From Hymenobacter sedentarius (GTDB taxonomy: Bacteria; Bacteroidota; Bacteroidia; Cytophagales; Hymenobacteraceae), in NCBI RefSeq assembly GCF_001507645.1, contig NZ_CP013909.1:4092001-4156000 (forward strand): a DNA stretch of 64,000 bases, written 5' to 3'. Below the pieces are notes generated by a model, which saw only the letters and a list, made by a program, of their open reading frames with translations, did no database searches and was not told the DNA's origin. Position 1 is the first letter of the stretch, and each line of letters starts with the position of its first letter. The position numbers and the translations under genes are program-made. Positions 1 to 8,540 of the stretch are shown here, piece after piece.

Positions 1-1978
1 AGATGCCGGCGTTCAGTTCGTTAGAAATATTAACGCTTACCGGCAGGGTTGACTGCCGGGATATGGTGGTTACCCGGCCACCAAAAAAAGGACGCTCTAC
101 CCGGTGCTTATTCCGGTCCATTATGCTCGTGAAATAGGCGGTCTCGCTCGCATCCTTTCCCCCAATCAGGTGCAGCACGTTTTTGCGCCAGGGCTCCGGG
201 CCCAGGGCTTCGTGGGTGCGCAGCTTGCCCAAGTAGTTGATTATCTGCTGGGGCGTAGTCACGGTGAGGCGGCCGGTGCGCAGCTTGGGTACAAAATCGT
301 TGGCCTGGAAATTGGCCGTAATCAGGTTATCAGACACCGCCCGCGAGCTGGTGGGCACCAGGTCCAGGCCCCGTTCGCCGGTGCCGCGGGCTGTCGTGCG
401 CGTATAAGTTTCGTTGCGGTTGCTGCCGCCAATCAGCGGCTCCGACGGCACAATGCCTTTGCCCAGCAGCAGCAGGTAACGGTTAGCATTGGCGGGGGCG
501 CCGGCGGCCAGCCAGAGGCCAAAGTGGCGCATGGCCAGCCACGACCGTTCGCCGTAGTGGAACTGGTCGTAGAGCTGCGCGGTGGTAATCAGCAGGGTAT
601 CGTAGCCCCCGCCGGCCGTGGAGGCGCGGTATTTGGCGTATTCTTTGGCCGCGTTGGCCACGCTGGTGCCGCCATCGGTAGCCGGGCCGTAGAGCTGGCG
701 GTGCGATACAATGGCGAAGTTGACCGTGGCTTGGTTGATAATCCGAAACCGCACCTTGGTAGCGGCCGGGGGCACAAACGGACGCTGCGCATCGGCCAGC
801 AGCAGCCGGCGCGACTGAGCCTGCGTGGCACTTGGAAACACAAACCGACGGCCCAGCGGCCCGAGGGTCTGGGCGGCAGTGGGCGCAATGCGCTGCACGT
901 TCCAAGGGTCCTGAATGTCGTAGCCCACCACCGAGGCCGGAATGCTGTCGACCTCAAACGTGGCCGGGCCGCCCAGCAGCGAATCGTTGGCGAAGGCCAG
1001 CTGCCGGCGGGGCCCCAGCCAGCGGTTGGCCTGGGGCGCCACCACCCGGATGAAGGCCCGGCGGAACTTATCAGCCGAGGTGCCCGTGCCCGCCGTGCTG
1101 CCCGAAAGCCGGACGGTGACCAGTCCATTTGGCCCAATTTCGGCGCGTTGGAGCGCGTACTTGCCGCCGGCGTGGGCGTAGCTGTTAAACACTAGTCGGG
1201 CCAGGGAGCGGTACGTATTCGTGGCGGTGTTGAGCACCAGCACTTCCACGTTGTGCGGCGCGTTGGTGGCCCCTACTATTCGCAACTCCAGGCTGGGCGC
1301 GGGGGCGGGGCCCGTGGCGGGCACGGCCCGCAGTACAGTGTCGGTGGAAGTGGTGGCCACCCCGTTGAGCTGGCTCGAGAAATAGCCTTCGCCGGCTTCT
1401 ACCCACGGCAGAAACGTCACGTCGCGCGGGGCGTCGCCAAAGGCTTCGGTTTCCAGCTTCAGGCTGCTGGCCAGGCGCCAGGCGTGCGGCGTGCCGCCGG
1501 CGGTCACCGGCTCGGCCATGCGCTTGGCTGCGGGGGCGGTGGGCCCGGGGTAGGTTAGGAAGTAAGCGGCGGTATCGGTGTAAAAGCTGTAGAGCTTGTG
1601 GGGCTGGTCGGAGGCGTTCTTGTACAGGTCGCGGTCGAGCTGGCCGTCGTTGCGCTGGCCGTAAAACTCCAGGTAGGTATTGGCATCGAACACGGTGCGG
1701 GCACCGCCTTGGTACACGGCCACTTCGCGGCCCCGGCGCCAGAGTTGCAGGCGGCTGGGGTCAATGTTGCTCAGGCCAGCCTGGGTCAGGTACTGGTAGC
1801 TCAGGCGGTGAATGCCGTCCTGCGTCACGCGCACCTTGTAGTACTGCTGGCTGGGCACTATCCATTCGTTGCCGTAGGGCCCCGACTGCGCCAGCGCCGC
1901 CGGCCCGCTCAGGGCCAACACCAGTAACCAAATCAACCACCCCAACCCCTTTTTTTTAGTAGTAGGTATGTTTTCCAT
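1..1978 (-). CDS. Putative type IX secretion sortase PorU2-like C25 peptidase, 3' end outside window
   Basis: About 659 N-terminal residues are visible and the gene runs off the left edge. The protein starts with a hydrophobic signal peptide (GWLIWLLVLALSGPAALAQ), followed by a YGNEWI segment and a long beta-rich prodomain-like region (YYKVRVTQDGIHRLSYQYL). This fits my memory of PorU2-type members of the gingipain (C25) family, proposed as accessory T9SS sortases that cut C-terminal signals at the cell surface. A C25-like start (VLHLIGG) appears near residue 635, but the catalytic His and Cys would lie beyond the window, so activity cannot be checked. The ATG at 1976-1978 is the first plausible start. 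It lies 79 bp downstream of the PorV-like gene on the same strand, suggesting co-transcription. PorU itself or another C25 surface protease is the alternative. Confidence 0.72.
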   Translation of the reverse strand, partial: MENIPTTKKKGLGWLIWLLVLALSGPAALAQSGPYGNEWIVPSQQYYKVRVTQDGIHRLSYQYLTQAGLSNIDPSRLQLWRRGREVAVYQGGARTVFDANTYLEFYGQRNDGQLDRDLYKNASDQPHKLYSFYTDTAAYFLTYPGPTAPAAKRMAEPVTAGGTPHAWRLASSLKLETEAFGDAPRDVTFLPWVEAGEGYFSSQLNGVATTSTDTVLRAVPATGPAPAPSLELRIVGATNAPHNVEVLVLNTATNTYRSLARLVFNSYAHAGGKYALQRAEIGPNGLVTVRLSGSTAGTGTSADKFRRAFIRVVAPQANRWLGPRRQLAFANDSLLGGPATFEVDSIPASVVGYDIQDPWNVQRIAPTAAQTLGPLGRRFVFPSATQAQSRRLLLADAQRPFVPPAATKVRFRIINQATVNFAIVSHRQLYGPATDGGTSVANAAKEYAKYRASTAGGGYDTLLITTAQLYDQFHYGERSWLAMRHFGLWLAAGAPANANRYLLLLGKGIVPSEPLIGGSNRNETYTRTTARGTGERGLDLVPTSSRAVSDNLITANFQANDFVPKLRTGRLTVTTPQQIINYLGKLRTHEALGPEPWRKNVLHLIGGKDASETAYFTSIMDRNKHRVERPFFGGRVTTISRQSTLPVSVNISNELNAGI

Positions 1979-2057
1979 TCTTAACTATATAGTCTTTTTT
2001 AGAGCGCATATCAACCAGCTTGGCACCCATGCGCAAGCAGGCCAGCTCGGGTAATTA

Positions 2058-3197
2058 TTATTTGAGGCCGTAGCCCAACGACACGATAAGCGAGTTGGTT
2101 TGTGAGGCGCTGCCGAGCTTTTCGACCGCCAGGCGCGACAACGCCAGGTCGATGCGTAAGCCGCTTACGGCCACCCCCGCGCCGAGGCTGTACTGGCCCT
2201 TCCAGCTGCTGCCATAGGTGCCGCCGGCATTGGCGGTGAAATCCTGAATCTTCTGGTAGTTGCCGGCCCCGCCGCGCAAAAACACCAGGTCTTTGTAGCC
2301 CAATTCCAGGCCGATGCGGGGGTCCACGCTCACGGCGCTGGTCGAGATGGGCGTGTTGCGCTGGCCGTCGGTGGTAGTTTCCAGGTCGACGGCTACCAGG
2401 GCCGAAAACTCCTTGGGGAGCGCAAAGCGGCGGCCCGCCCCGAGCACAAAGCGCGGCAGCGTGATTTCGGCGCTGTTCTTGGGCGTGGGGTCATTGCCAT
2501 TGGCAATGGTGCTGCTCACGCCCTTCTGGTATTCGTCGGCGTTGATGTTCCACTGGGTAAAGGTGGTGGTGATGTCGCGCGCCATCAGGCCCAGGTTCCA
2601 GCCCTTGTGGTTGTACTGCAGGCCGGCGTCGATGCCAAAGCCGTAGCCGTGGGCAAACTTGCCGATGTTGCGATAGATGATTTTGCCGTTGGCCCCCAGG
2701 CTCAGGCCTTCCACGTTGCCCAGCTTGCGGGCGTACGAGAGCAGCAGGGCGTAGTCGGCCACCGAGAAGAACTCAATCTTGCTGTAGTCGACGTAGCCGT
2801 ACTCGTTGATGAGGTTGCGGGTGTCGGCAATGTTGTCGACGCCAAGGCGCATCACGCTCGCGCCGATGGCACTTTTGTCGTCCAGGGGCATGGAAAACGC
2901 CGCATAATCGTTTTTCACCACGCCCGAAAACAGCTCGGAATGCATCAGCACGCCGTCGTACTTGTGGGTTTGGTTCACCAGGCCCGCGGGGTTCCAGTAG
3001 CCGGCGGTGGCATTATCGGCCAGGCTCACCTGCACTTTGCCCATGCCCAGTGCCCGGGCCCCCACCCCAATGTTCAGAAATTCATTGCTGTACTTGGGCG
3101 TTTTGGTGGATTGCGCGGCGGCCGGGACTGCCAGCGCGGCCGTAGCGCCCATAAAAAGCAGCCTACGGGCGGTAGAGGAAAGTTGGAGCATATGCAA
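2058..3197 (-). CDS. PorV/PorQ-family outer-membrane beta-barrel protein (type IX secretion)
   Basis: 379 residues with a signal peptide (LLFMGATAALAVPAAAQ), then the family hallmark near the N-terminus: FLNIGVGARALGMGKVQVS followed by NATAGYWNPAGL. The rest has the alternating pattern and Gly/aromatic content of a FadL-like 14-strand barrel and ends in an aromatic-rich final strand (SLIVSLGYGLK). PorV shuttles T9SS cargo to the PorU sortase at the outer membrane; PorQ is a paralogue. Position immediately upstream of a C25 sortase-like gene supports a T9SS role. I cannot separate PorV from PorQ or a third paralogue by eye. Either Met1 or Met3 may be the start. Confidence 0.8.
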   Translation of the reverse strand: MHMLQLSSTARRLLFMGATAALAVPAAAQSTKTPKYSNEFLNIGVGARALGMGKVQVSLADNATAGYWNPAGLVNQTHKYDGVLMHSELFSGVVKNDYAAFSMPLDDKSAIGASVMRLGVDNIADTRNLINEYGYVDYSKIEFFSVADYALLLSYARKLGNVEGLSLGANGKIIYRNIGKFAHGYGFGIDAGLQYNHKGWNLGLMARDITTTFTQWNINADEYQKGVSSTIANGNDPTPKNSAEITLPRFVLGAGRRFALPKEFSALVAVDLETTTDGQRNTPISTSAVSVDPRIGLELGYKDLVFLRGGAGNYQKIQDFTANAGGTYGSSWKGQYSLGAGVAVSGLRIDLALSRLAVEKLGSASQTNSLIVSLGYGLK

Positions 3198-3613
3198 GAC
3201 GGCGGGTTAGAATAGCGCCGACGGAACGCAAGTTACTTCATTATCGTGCGGCACTAAAGTGGCCCGCGCCCGCAAATACCGGGCCCCGCCCCAAACCGGC
3301 GGTGCCGGCCAGCATTCTGCTGGCGGCAGCCGGGCTTTGCGCGGGCCGTGGCCCGGACCGGGTTGGGCCAATAGCCTTCTGTTGCCGGGCCTCTTCTCGG
3401 ATGAAATCGACCGACCAAAGCGTGGCTCAATAAAATTTCAGAGGGCAATAAGAGATATTCAGCTTTCTCTATCTTAAAATTTTCTTGCTGATTATCAATT
3501 ATTAACGAAATTTATCCGCGATTATGCTGGAATTATTTATCCAGTACCTTGCGTTACAAAGTACCTACCATACATTTGTACTGTTTCTCACCCACTAGCT
3601 AATCGCAACGCCC
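3198..3613. other. Divergent intergenic region between porV-like gene and padR
   Basis: 416 bp without a convincing gene. The left half is GC-rich, while the right 150 bp is markedly AT-rich and carries the probable padR promoter. Short open frames here have no recognisable content. Confidence 0.6.
3549..3580 (+). promoter_or_regulatory. Bacteroidota-type promoter with overlapping inverted repeat (padR)
   Basis: TTG at 3549-3551, then 19 bp, then TACATTTG at 3571-3578. This matches the Bacteroidota -33 TTG / -7 TAnnTTTG pattern with ideal spacing. The inverted repeat TACAAA (3555-3560) / TTTGTA (3575-3580) lies across the promoter and could be the PadR operator, giving autorepression (inference). 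Confidence 0.55.
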
Positions 3614-3961
3614 ATGAAACTCGAGAACACCCAGGTTCAGATGCGCAAGGGAATCCTTGAATTCTGCATCCTGGAAATTATCGCCCGCGGCGAAGCCTAC
3701 GCCTCCGACATGCTGGAGGAGTTGACTTCGGCCCGCATGATAGTGGTGGAGGGCACGCTCTACCCGCTGCTCACCCGCCTTAAAAACGCTTCGCTGCTGG
3801 ACTATGTCTGGAAGGAAAGCACCAGCGGCCCACCCCGCAAATACTACACCCTCACGGACTCCGGCCGCCAGTTTCTGGCCGAGCTGCGCGACACCTGGGA
3901 GGAAATGGCCACCTCGGTGGGCATCATCCGGCACAGCGCTCCGCCGAAGCCCGTTGCTTGA
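3614..3961 (+). CDS. PadR-family transcriptional regulator
   Basis: 115 residues, the usual size of a short PadR protein without a large C-terminal domain. The winged-helix signature is clear: MRKGILEFCILEII, then SDMLEEL, VEGTLYPLLTRLKNASLLDY, and the wing WKESTSGPPRKYYTLTDSG. PadR proteins are dimeric repressors that often control a neighbouring membrane-stress gene. The next gene, 64 bp downstream on the same strand, encodes a PspC/GIN membrane protein, and PadR-PspC pairs are a familiar Bacteroidota arrangement. The inverted repeat across its promoter suggests autoregulation. The ligand is unknown. Confidence 0.92.
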   Translation: MKLENTQVQMRKGILEFCILEIIARGEAYASDMLEELTSARMIVVEGTLYPLLTRLKNASLLDYVWKESTSGPPRKYYTLTDSGRQFLAELRDTWEEMATSVGIIRHSAPPKPVA

Positions 3962-4025
3962 TTATCGCCTTCTTTTTCCTTCTTCACTCACCAAGATTTA
4001 AACGGCTTTTTTTCAGCCTTTTACC

Positions 4026-6695
4026 ATGAAAAAGAACATCAGTATTAACCTGCAAGGGATTATCTTTCACATCGAGGAAGACGGCTACGAAGTGCTGAGC
4101 CGCTACCTGGCTGAGGTGAAAGCGCACTTCGCCAACTACCGAGGCCACGAAGACATTGTGGCCGACATCGAAGGGCGGATTGCAGAGATTTTTTCGGCGC
4201 GCCTCTCCCCCATCAAGCAGGTCATCAGCCTGGACGACGTGGAGGCCATGACCGCCAAAATGGGCCGAGTGAGCGACTTTGCTCCCGACGCCGACGAGGA
4301 CGACGAAGCCACCGAAACCACCAGCAGCCCCCTGGGCGCCGGCGGCTACACCACCGGCAGCACGTATGGCCAGACCAGTGCCTACGGCACCGCTACCGCC
4401 GCACCGGCCGCTACCGAACCCAAGCGCCTGTACCGCGACATGGCCCACCGCAAAATCGCGGGGGTGTGCGCCGGCATTGCCCAGTACTTCCTCATCAACC
4501 CCCTGTGGGTGCGTCTGGGCTTCCTGGCCTTGCTGCTCTTCCGCCCGGTGGTGAGCACCATCAGCTTCGGCACCGTGCACATGAGCCACAACGACGGCTT
4601 GTCGGGCTTTGCCTTCCTGACCTACATCGTGCTGTGGATTGCGCTGCCCAAGCGCTACGATGCTCCCACCCCGACTGACACCATGGTGAACAGCGGCCCG
4701 CTGGCCGGCCGCCGGTTGTTTCGCGACACCAGCACCGCAAAAATTGCCGGCGTGGCCAGTGGCCTGGCCGCCTACTTCAACATTGACGTGACCCTGGTGC
4801 GGGTGATTCTCCTGGCCGGCCTGTTTGCGGGCGGCTTCACCTTCCTGCTCTATATCATCATGTGGATTGTCTTGCCCGAAGCCAAAACGGTTTCGGACAA
4901 GATGCGCATGCGCGGCGACGCCGTGACCCTGGAAGGCTACGACAGCAGCCTGCGCAACAATGCCCTGGCCGCCGACGACCCCGTAACCACTAACCGCCCC
5001 GTGGGGGCTTTCGTGGAAGACGCTGCCCGCAGCCTGCGCCCGTTGGTTGACTTTATTGGCTCGGCCATTCGCATTGTTGCCGGCGTGCTCCTCACCATTG
5101 GCGGCTTCTCGCTGCTGCTCGCGCTGGCCATCATGCTGGGTGCCGGCATTGGGCTGATTCCGAACTCCGAGAATATTGTGGCCGGCGACGTGCCCGCCCA
5201 CGTGCTGCTGAACGGCGTGCCCACCTGGGGCCTGCTGGCCGGCTTCTTTGCCGCCGCCATTCCGGCCCTGGCGCTGCTGCTCGCCGGCCTGAACCTGCTG
5301 CTGCGCCGCTCCCTGATGTCCCGTACCGTGAGCTTGTCGCTGCTGGGGCTGTGGCTGCTCAGCGTGGTGGGCGTCACGATGGCCATTGCCCAGCAAAGCC
5401 GCCAGTTTCAGTACGACGCCGAAGTAGAGCAGCTGGAGCGTTACCCCGCCATCAGCACCCCGGTCGTGATGCTGGACGCCCGCAACGTGGACCGCGAGTG
5501 GGAGCAGCACGTAGACGTGCGTCTCGCCGCCGCCGATAGCGGCCGCGCCGTGGAAGTACTCCGCACCTTGAGCGCCAAAGGCCCCAACGAAGAAACGGCC
5601 CGCCGCAACGCCCTCTCGTCCATCGACTACACGGTGCGCGCCAGCGGCGACTCCTCGCTGGTGTTCGACGACCATTTTTCCTTCCTGCCCGGTGCCAAGT
5701 ACCGCAAGCAGGAGCTGGCCCTCACCATCCGCCTGCCCCGCGACCGCACGTTCCGCATCAGCTCCCGCTTTGCCCACAACATGCTCAACGACGAGAACTT
5801 TGTGAACGACCGCCGGCCCAACGACCCCGAAAACTACCGCTACCGCCTGCGCGGCAACCGCCTGGAGTGCGTTGGCTGCACCGAAAAGGAATTGGGCCGC
5901 ACGGATAACGAGGATGATTCCGACATCAACATTGACTCCGATGATGACGACGACAATGACAACGACGGCGACTCCGACGCCAACAACAGCGGCACCACAC
6001 TCAACTACGGCGGCGCTCCCTCCTTCGACACCGACCTGAACAGCTACGGCAGCGGCCGCCGCACGTTCTCAGAAGCCGGCTTCACGCGAGTGGATGTGGC
6101 CGGCGGCTACCGGGTGGTGGTGCGCCACAGCAATGGCTTTAAAGTAGAAGCCGGCGGCGAAGAAGGCGTGCTCAACGACATGCGGGTGGAGCGCGACGGC
6201 AACACCATAAAAATCAAGCCCCGCACTAGCGTTTCCTTTTTTGGCCGCAACTGGAACCGGCGCGAACAAAAGGTGCTAATCCGCATCGACATGCCCAACG
6301 TGGAAAACCTGGAGCTGAACGGTGGCGTGGAGGCCGACCTCGGCGGCTTCGACCGGCAAGACCGGCTGCATGTGCAGCAGGCTGGCGCCAGCCACCTGCG
6401 CCTCAACGGCAACTACGGCACCCTGAAAATTGAGCAGGCCGGGGCCTGCCGCACCACCGCCACCGGCCGGGCCGATGTGCTCGACCTCGACGCCGCCGGT
6501 GCCTGCGAGCTGGCCGGTGCCAACCTGCAAACCCGCACCGCCACCGTGGACCTGGCCGGCGTGTGCAAAGCGCGCCTCAACGTGAGCGAAAGCCTGCGCG
6601 GCGACGCCGTGGGTGCCAGCGAAATTGCCTACAGCGGCAAGCCCAACAGCGTGAAAGTAGACGCCACCGGCCCCTCCAGCATCAAGCGACTGTAG
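4026..6695 (+). CDS. Tandem PspC-domain membrane protein with C-terminal GIN (DUF2807) domain
   Basis: 889 residues. Residues 1-90 form the conserved N-terminal region usually found before PspC in Bacteroidota (MKKNISINLQGIIFHIEEDG). Two PspC domains follow, starting near residue 132 (RLYRDMAHRKIAGVCAGIAQ) and residue 229 (RRLFRDTSTAKIAGVASGLA), each with a hydrophobic helix. Further membrane segments lie near residues 345-385, 395-425 and 430-455. After an extracytoplasmic stretch comes a strongly acidic linker (residues 628-655, mostly Asp/Asn/Ser). The last 210 residues are a repetitive beta-helix-like GIN domain (VDVAGGYRVVVRHSNGFKVEAGG). PspC proteins sense or relay envelope stress; GIN domains are putative surface or adhesin-like modules. 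Likely regulated by the upstream PadR. Confidence 0.88.
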   Translation: MKKNISINLQGIIFHIEEDGYEVLSRYLAEVKAHFANYRGHEDIVADIEGRIAEIFSARLSPIKQVISLDDVEAMTAKMGRVSDFAPDADEDDEATETTSSPLGAGGYTTGSTYGQTSAYGTATAAPAATEPKRLYRDMAHRKIAGVCAGIAQYFLINPLWVRLGFLALLLFRPVVSTISFGTVHMSHNDGLSGFAFLTYIVLWIALPKRYDAPTPTDTMVNSGPLAGRRLFRDTSTAKIAGVASGLAAYFNIDVTLVRVILLAGLFAGGFTFLLYIIMWIVLPEAKTVSDKMRMRGDAVTLEGYDSSLRNNALAADDPVTTNRPVGAFVEDAARSLRPLVDFIGSAIRIVAGVLLTIGGFSLLLALAIMLGAGIGLIPNSENIVAGDVPAHVLLNGVPTWGLLAGFFAAAIPALALLLAGLNLLLRRSLMSRTVSLSLLGLWLLSVVGVTMAIAQQSRQFQYDAEVEQLERYPAISTPVVMLDARNVDREWEQHVDVRLAAADSGRAVEVLRTLSAKGPNEETARRNALSSIDYTVRASGDSSLVFDDHFSFLPGAKYRKQELALTIRLPRDRTFRISSRFAHNMLNDENFVNDRRPNDPENYRYRLRGNRLECVGCTEKELGRTDNEDDSDINIDSDDDDDNDNDGDSDANNSGTTLNYGGAPSFDTDLNSYGSGRRTFSEAGFTRVDVAGGYRVVVRHSNGFKVEAGGEEGVLNDMRVERDGNTIKIKPRTSVSFFGRNWNRREQKVLIRIDMPNVENLELNGGVEADLGGFDRQDRLHVQQAGASHLRLNGNYGTLKIEQAGACRTTATGRADVLDLDAAGACELAGANLQTRTATVDLAGVCKARLNVSESLRGDAVGASEIAYSGKPNSVKVDATGPSSIKRL

Positions 6696-6711
6696 AGCGT
6701 GGCAACCCCCT

Positions 6712-6745
6712 GGCCGGCCAGCTGCTACCAGTGGGCTGGCTGGCC
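6712..6745. terminator. Possible bidirectional terminator hairpin
   Basis: GGCCGGCCAGC (6712-6722) pairs with GCTGGCTGGCC (6735-6745) with one mismatch. It lies between the convergent ends of the PspC/GIN gene and the CCA-adding enzyme gene. There is no strong U-tract, so this is tentative. Confidence 0.35.
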
Positions 6746-6838
6746 CAATCCGGGAGGCGCATCACTAATTTTCAGGTATTTAACCAGCCTTCACGCAACT
6801 TTCGCCGTATGATTACCTCTATATCCTGAATAAAGAAG

Positions 6839-8284
6839 TTAGGCTTGGTTTGGTGAGTGAATCACGCCTCCTTCCGGAGCCAGTCCCATGGTCGCCCCCT
6901 GCTGCAACAGGAAGGCCAGGGCTGGCTCCATTTCGTTTTTAATGGTGCCTTCCAGAATGGCTTCCATCACGGCTTCCTTCAGCTCGCCCACTTGCCGCGA
7001 AGGCTTCAGGCCAAAGGTTTCCATAATGATTTCGCCGGTGATAACCGGGCGGAAGCTGCGCAGGTGGTCCTTCTCTTCCACTTCCTTGAGCTTCTCCTCC
7101 ACCTGCCCGAAATTGCGCAGGTACCGCTCCTTGCGCGTGTGGTCCTTGCTGGTGATGTCGGCCCGGCACAGCAGCATCAGCCGGTCGATGTCCTCGCCGG
7201 CTTCGAACAGCAGGCGGCGCACAGCCGAGTCAGTCACGGTTTCCTTCACCAGCGCAATGGGGCGCAGGTGCAGCCGCACCAGCTTTTGCACCATGCGCAT
7301 CTCCTCGCCCTGGGGCAGCTTGAGCTCGGCGAAGATGCCCGGGACCCAGCGGGCGCCCTTGTCCTCGTGGCCGTGGAAGGTCCAGCCCACGCGCTGGTCG
7401 TAGCGCTTGGTGGCGGGCTTGGCGATGTCGTGGAGCACGGCGGCCCAGCGCAGCCAGAGGTCGCCGCCGGCCGCGGCCACGTTGTCCAGCACCTGAAGGG
7501 TGTGGTAGAAATTGTCTTTATGGGCGTGCGTGCCCACTTTTTCCACGCCGTGCAGCAGCGCCATCTTCGGAAAGATGAGCTGCAGCAGCCCGGTCTGGAA
7601 CAGCAGCTTGAAGCCGTAGCTCGGCGTGGGCGACTCGATAATCTTGTTCAGCTCCACCGTAATCCGCTCCTGCGACACAATCTTAATCCGGTCTTTATTC
7701 CGGATGATGGCGTCGAACGTATCCGGCTCAATATCGAAATTGAGCTGGCTGGCAAACCGAATGGCGCGCATCATGCGCAGTGGGTCGTCGGAAAACGTCA
7801 CGTCGGGCCCCAGCGGCGTGCGGATGGTTTTGCTAGCTAGGTCCTTCATGCCCTCGTAGCGGTCCACCAGCGCGCCAAAGTCCTCGGGGTTCAGGCTCAG
7901 ACCCATGGCGTTGATGGTGAAGTCGCGCCGGGCGAGGTCTTCTTCCAACGTGCCGGCTTCCACCTCGGGCTTGCGCGAGTCGGCGCGGTAGCTTTCCTTC
8001 CGGGCCCCTACAAATTCGATTTCGCCGGCCTCCTTGGTAGGCAGCATGGCCGTGCCGAAGTTCTTGAACACCGTGACCCGGCCGCGGCCCGGCAGCTTGG
8101 CGCCCACGGCCTGGGCCAGCGCAATGCCGTCGCCCACCGTCACCACGTCAATGTCCTTGCTTTCCCGGCCCAAGGCCAAGTCCCGCACGTAGCCCCCTAT
8201 AACATAAGCCGGCTGCTGGAGCTCAGCAACTGCTTCGGCAATGGTGCGAAAGATGGGCAATTCGGGCAGTTGGGGCGTCTTCAT
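6839..8284 (-). CDS. CCA tRNA nucleotidyltransferase with HD domain
   Basis: 481 residues, normal for a class II CCA-adding enzyme with an HD domain. The nucleotidyltransferase head shows the G-G-x-V-R-D motif (YVIGGYVRDLALGR), the metal-binding DID (SKDIDVV), and RRDFTINAM. The RNA-binding region includes DPLRMMRAIRFASQL. The HD phosphohydrolase domain follows (THAHKDNFYHTLQVLDN, then WAAVLHDIAKP). The enzyme adds or repairs the 3' CCA end of tRNA, and HD-bearing versions often also have phosphatase or phosphodiesterase activity. It is followed in the direction of transcription by a convergent gene, so it is probably a single-gene unit. Confidence 0.93.
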   Translation of the reverse strand: MKTPQLPELPIFRTIAEAVAELQQPAYVIGGYVRDLALGRESKDIDVVTVGDGIALAQAVGAKLPGRGRVTVFKNFGTAMLPTKEAGEIEFVGARKESYRADSRKPEVEAGTLEEDLARRDFTINAMGLSLNPEDFGALVDRYEGMKDLASKTIRTPLGPDVTFSDDPLRMMRAIRFASQLNFDIEPDTFDAIIRNKDRIKIVSQERITVELNKIIESPTPSYGFKLLFQTGLLQLIFPKMALLHGVEKVGTHAHKDNFYHTLQVLDNVAAAGGDLWLRWAAVLHDIAKPATKRYDQRVGWTFHGHEDKGARWVPGIFAELKLPQGEEMRMVQKLVRLHLRPIALVKETVTDSAVRRLLFEAGEDIDRLMLLCRADITSKDHTRKERYLRNFGQVEEKLKEVEEKDHLRSFRPVITGEIIMETFGLKPSRQVGELKEAVMEAILEGTIKNEMEPALAFLLQQGATMGLAPEGGVIHSPNQA

Positions 8285-8325
8285 GGCCGCAAAGTTCGGT
8301 GCTGTGCGTTGTACAGCAAGGCTGG

Positions 8326-8528
8326 TGTCATTGCGAGTGAAGCGCAGCGGAACGCGGCAATCCGTCCTCTCCCTGCGACCAACCTAGAGTTGTGATAAAC
8401 CTTTTTAAAGCAAAAAGCCCCGACTCTGCACAGAGCCAGGGCTTTTCACATTAGAAGGGCTGGTCGCTGAGACCAGGACGGATTGACGCTGCTTGATACC
8501 TGGAATGTCGTGCCTCCTCGCAATGACA
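8326..8528. repeat. Imperfect palindromic GTCATTGCGAG-type intergenic element
   Basis: The left end reads GTCATTGCGAG and continues to AATCCGTCCT near 8368. The right end reads AGGACGGATT (8475-8484) and finishes CTCGCAATGACA (8517-8528). The arms are inverted but interrupted, and the element encloses the Sua5 gene terminator. It resembles the MITE-like rubble seen between genes in this phylum. Confidence 0.6.
8412..8447 (-). terminator. Rho-independent terminator for the sua5-type gene
   Basis: AAAAGCCC (8413-8420) and GGGCTTTT (8439-8446) form a stem around an 18-nt loop that itself contains CTCTG/CAGAG. It lies just past the stop codon of the threonylcarbamoyl-AMP synthase gene and has a T-run on the minus strand. 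Confidence 0.7.
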
Positions 8529-8540
8529 GTATCAAAGATT

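Noticed and set aside
104-1195. Long plus-strand frame opposite the sortase gene
   Set aside because: It is a GC-driven shadow. The minus strand has a signal peptide and a recognisable domain; the plus-strand product is low-complexity Gly/Ala/His/Arg sequence.
3984-5777. 597-codon minus-strand frame opposite the PspC/GIN gene
   Set aside because: Composition is Gly/His/Gln/Ala-rich with no domain, and the plus strand carries two clear PspC domains. Similar shadows oppose most genes here.
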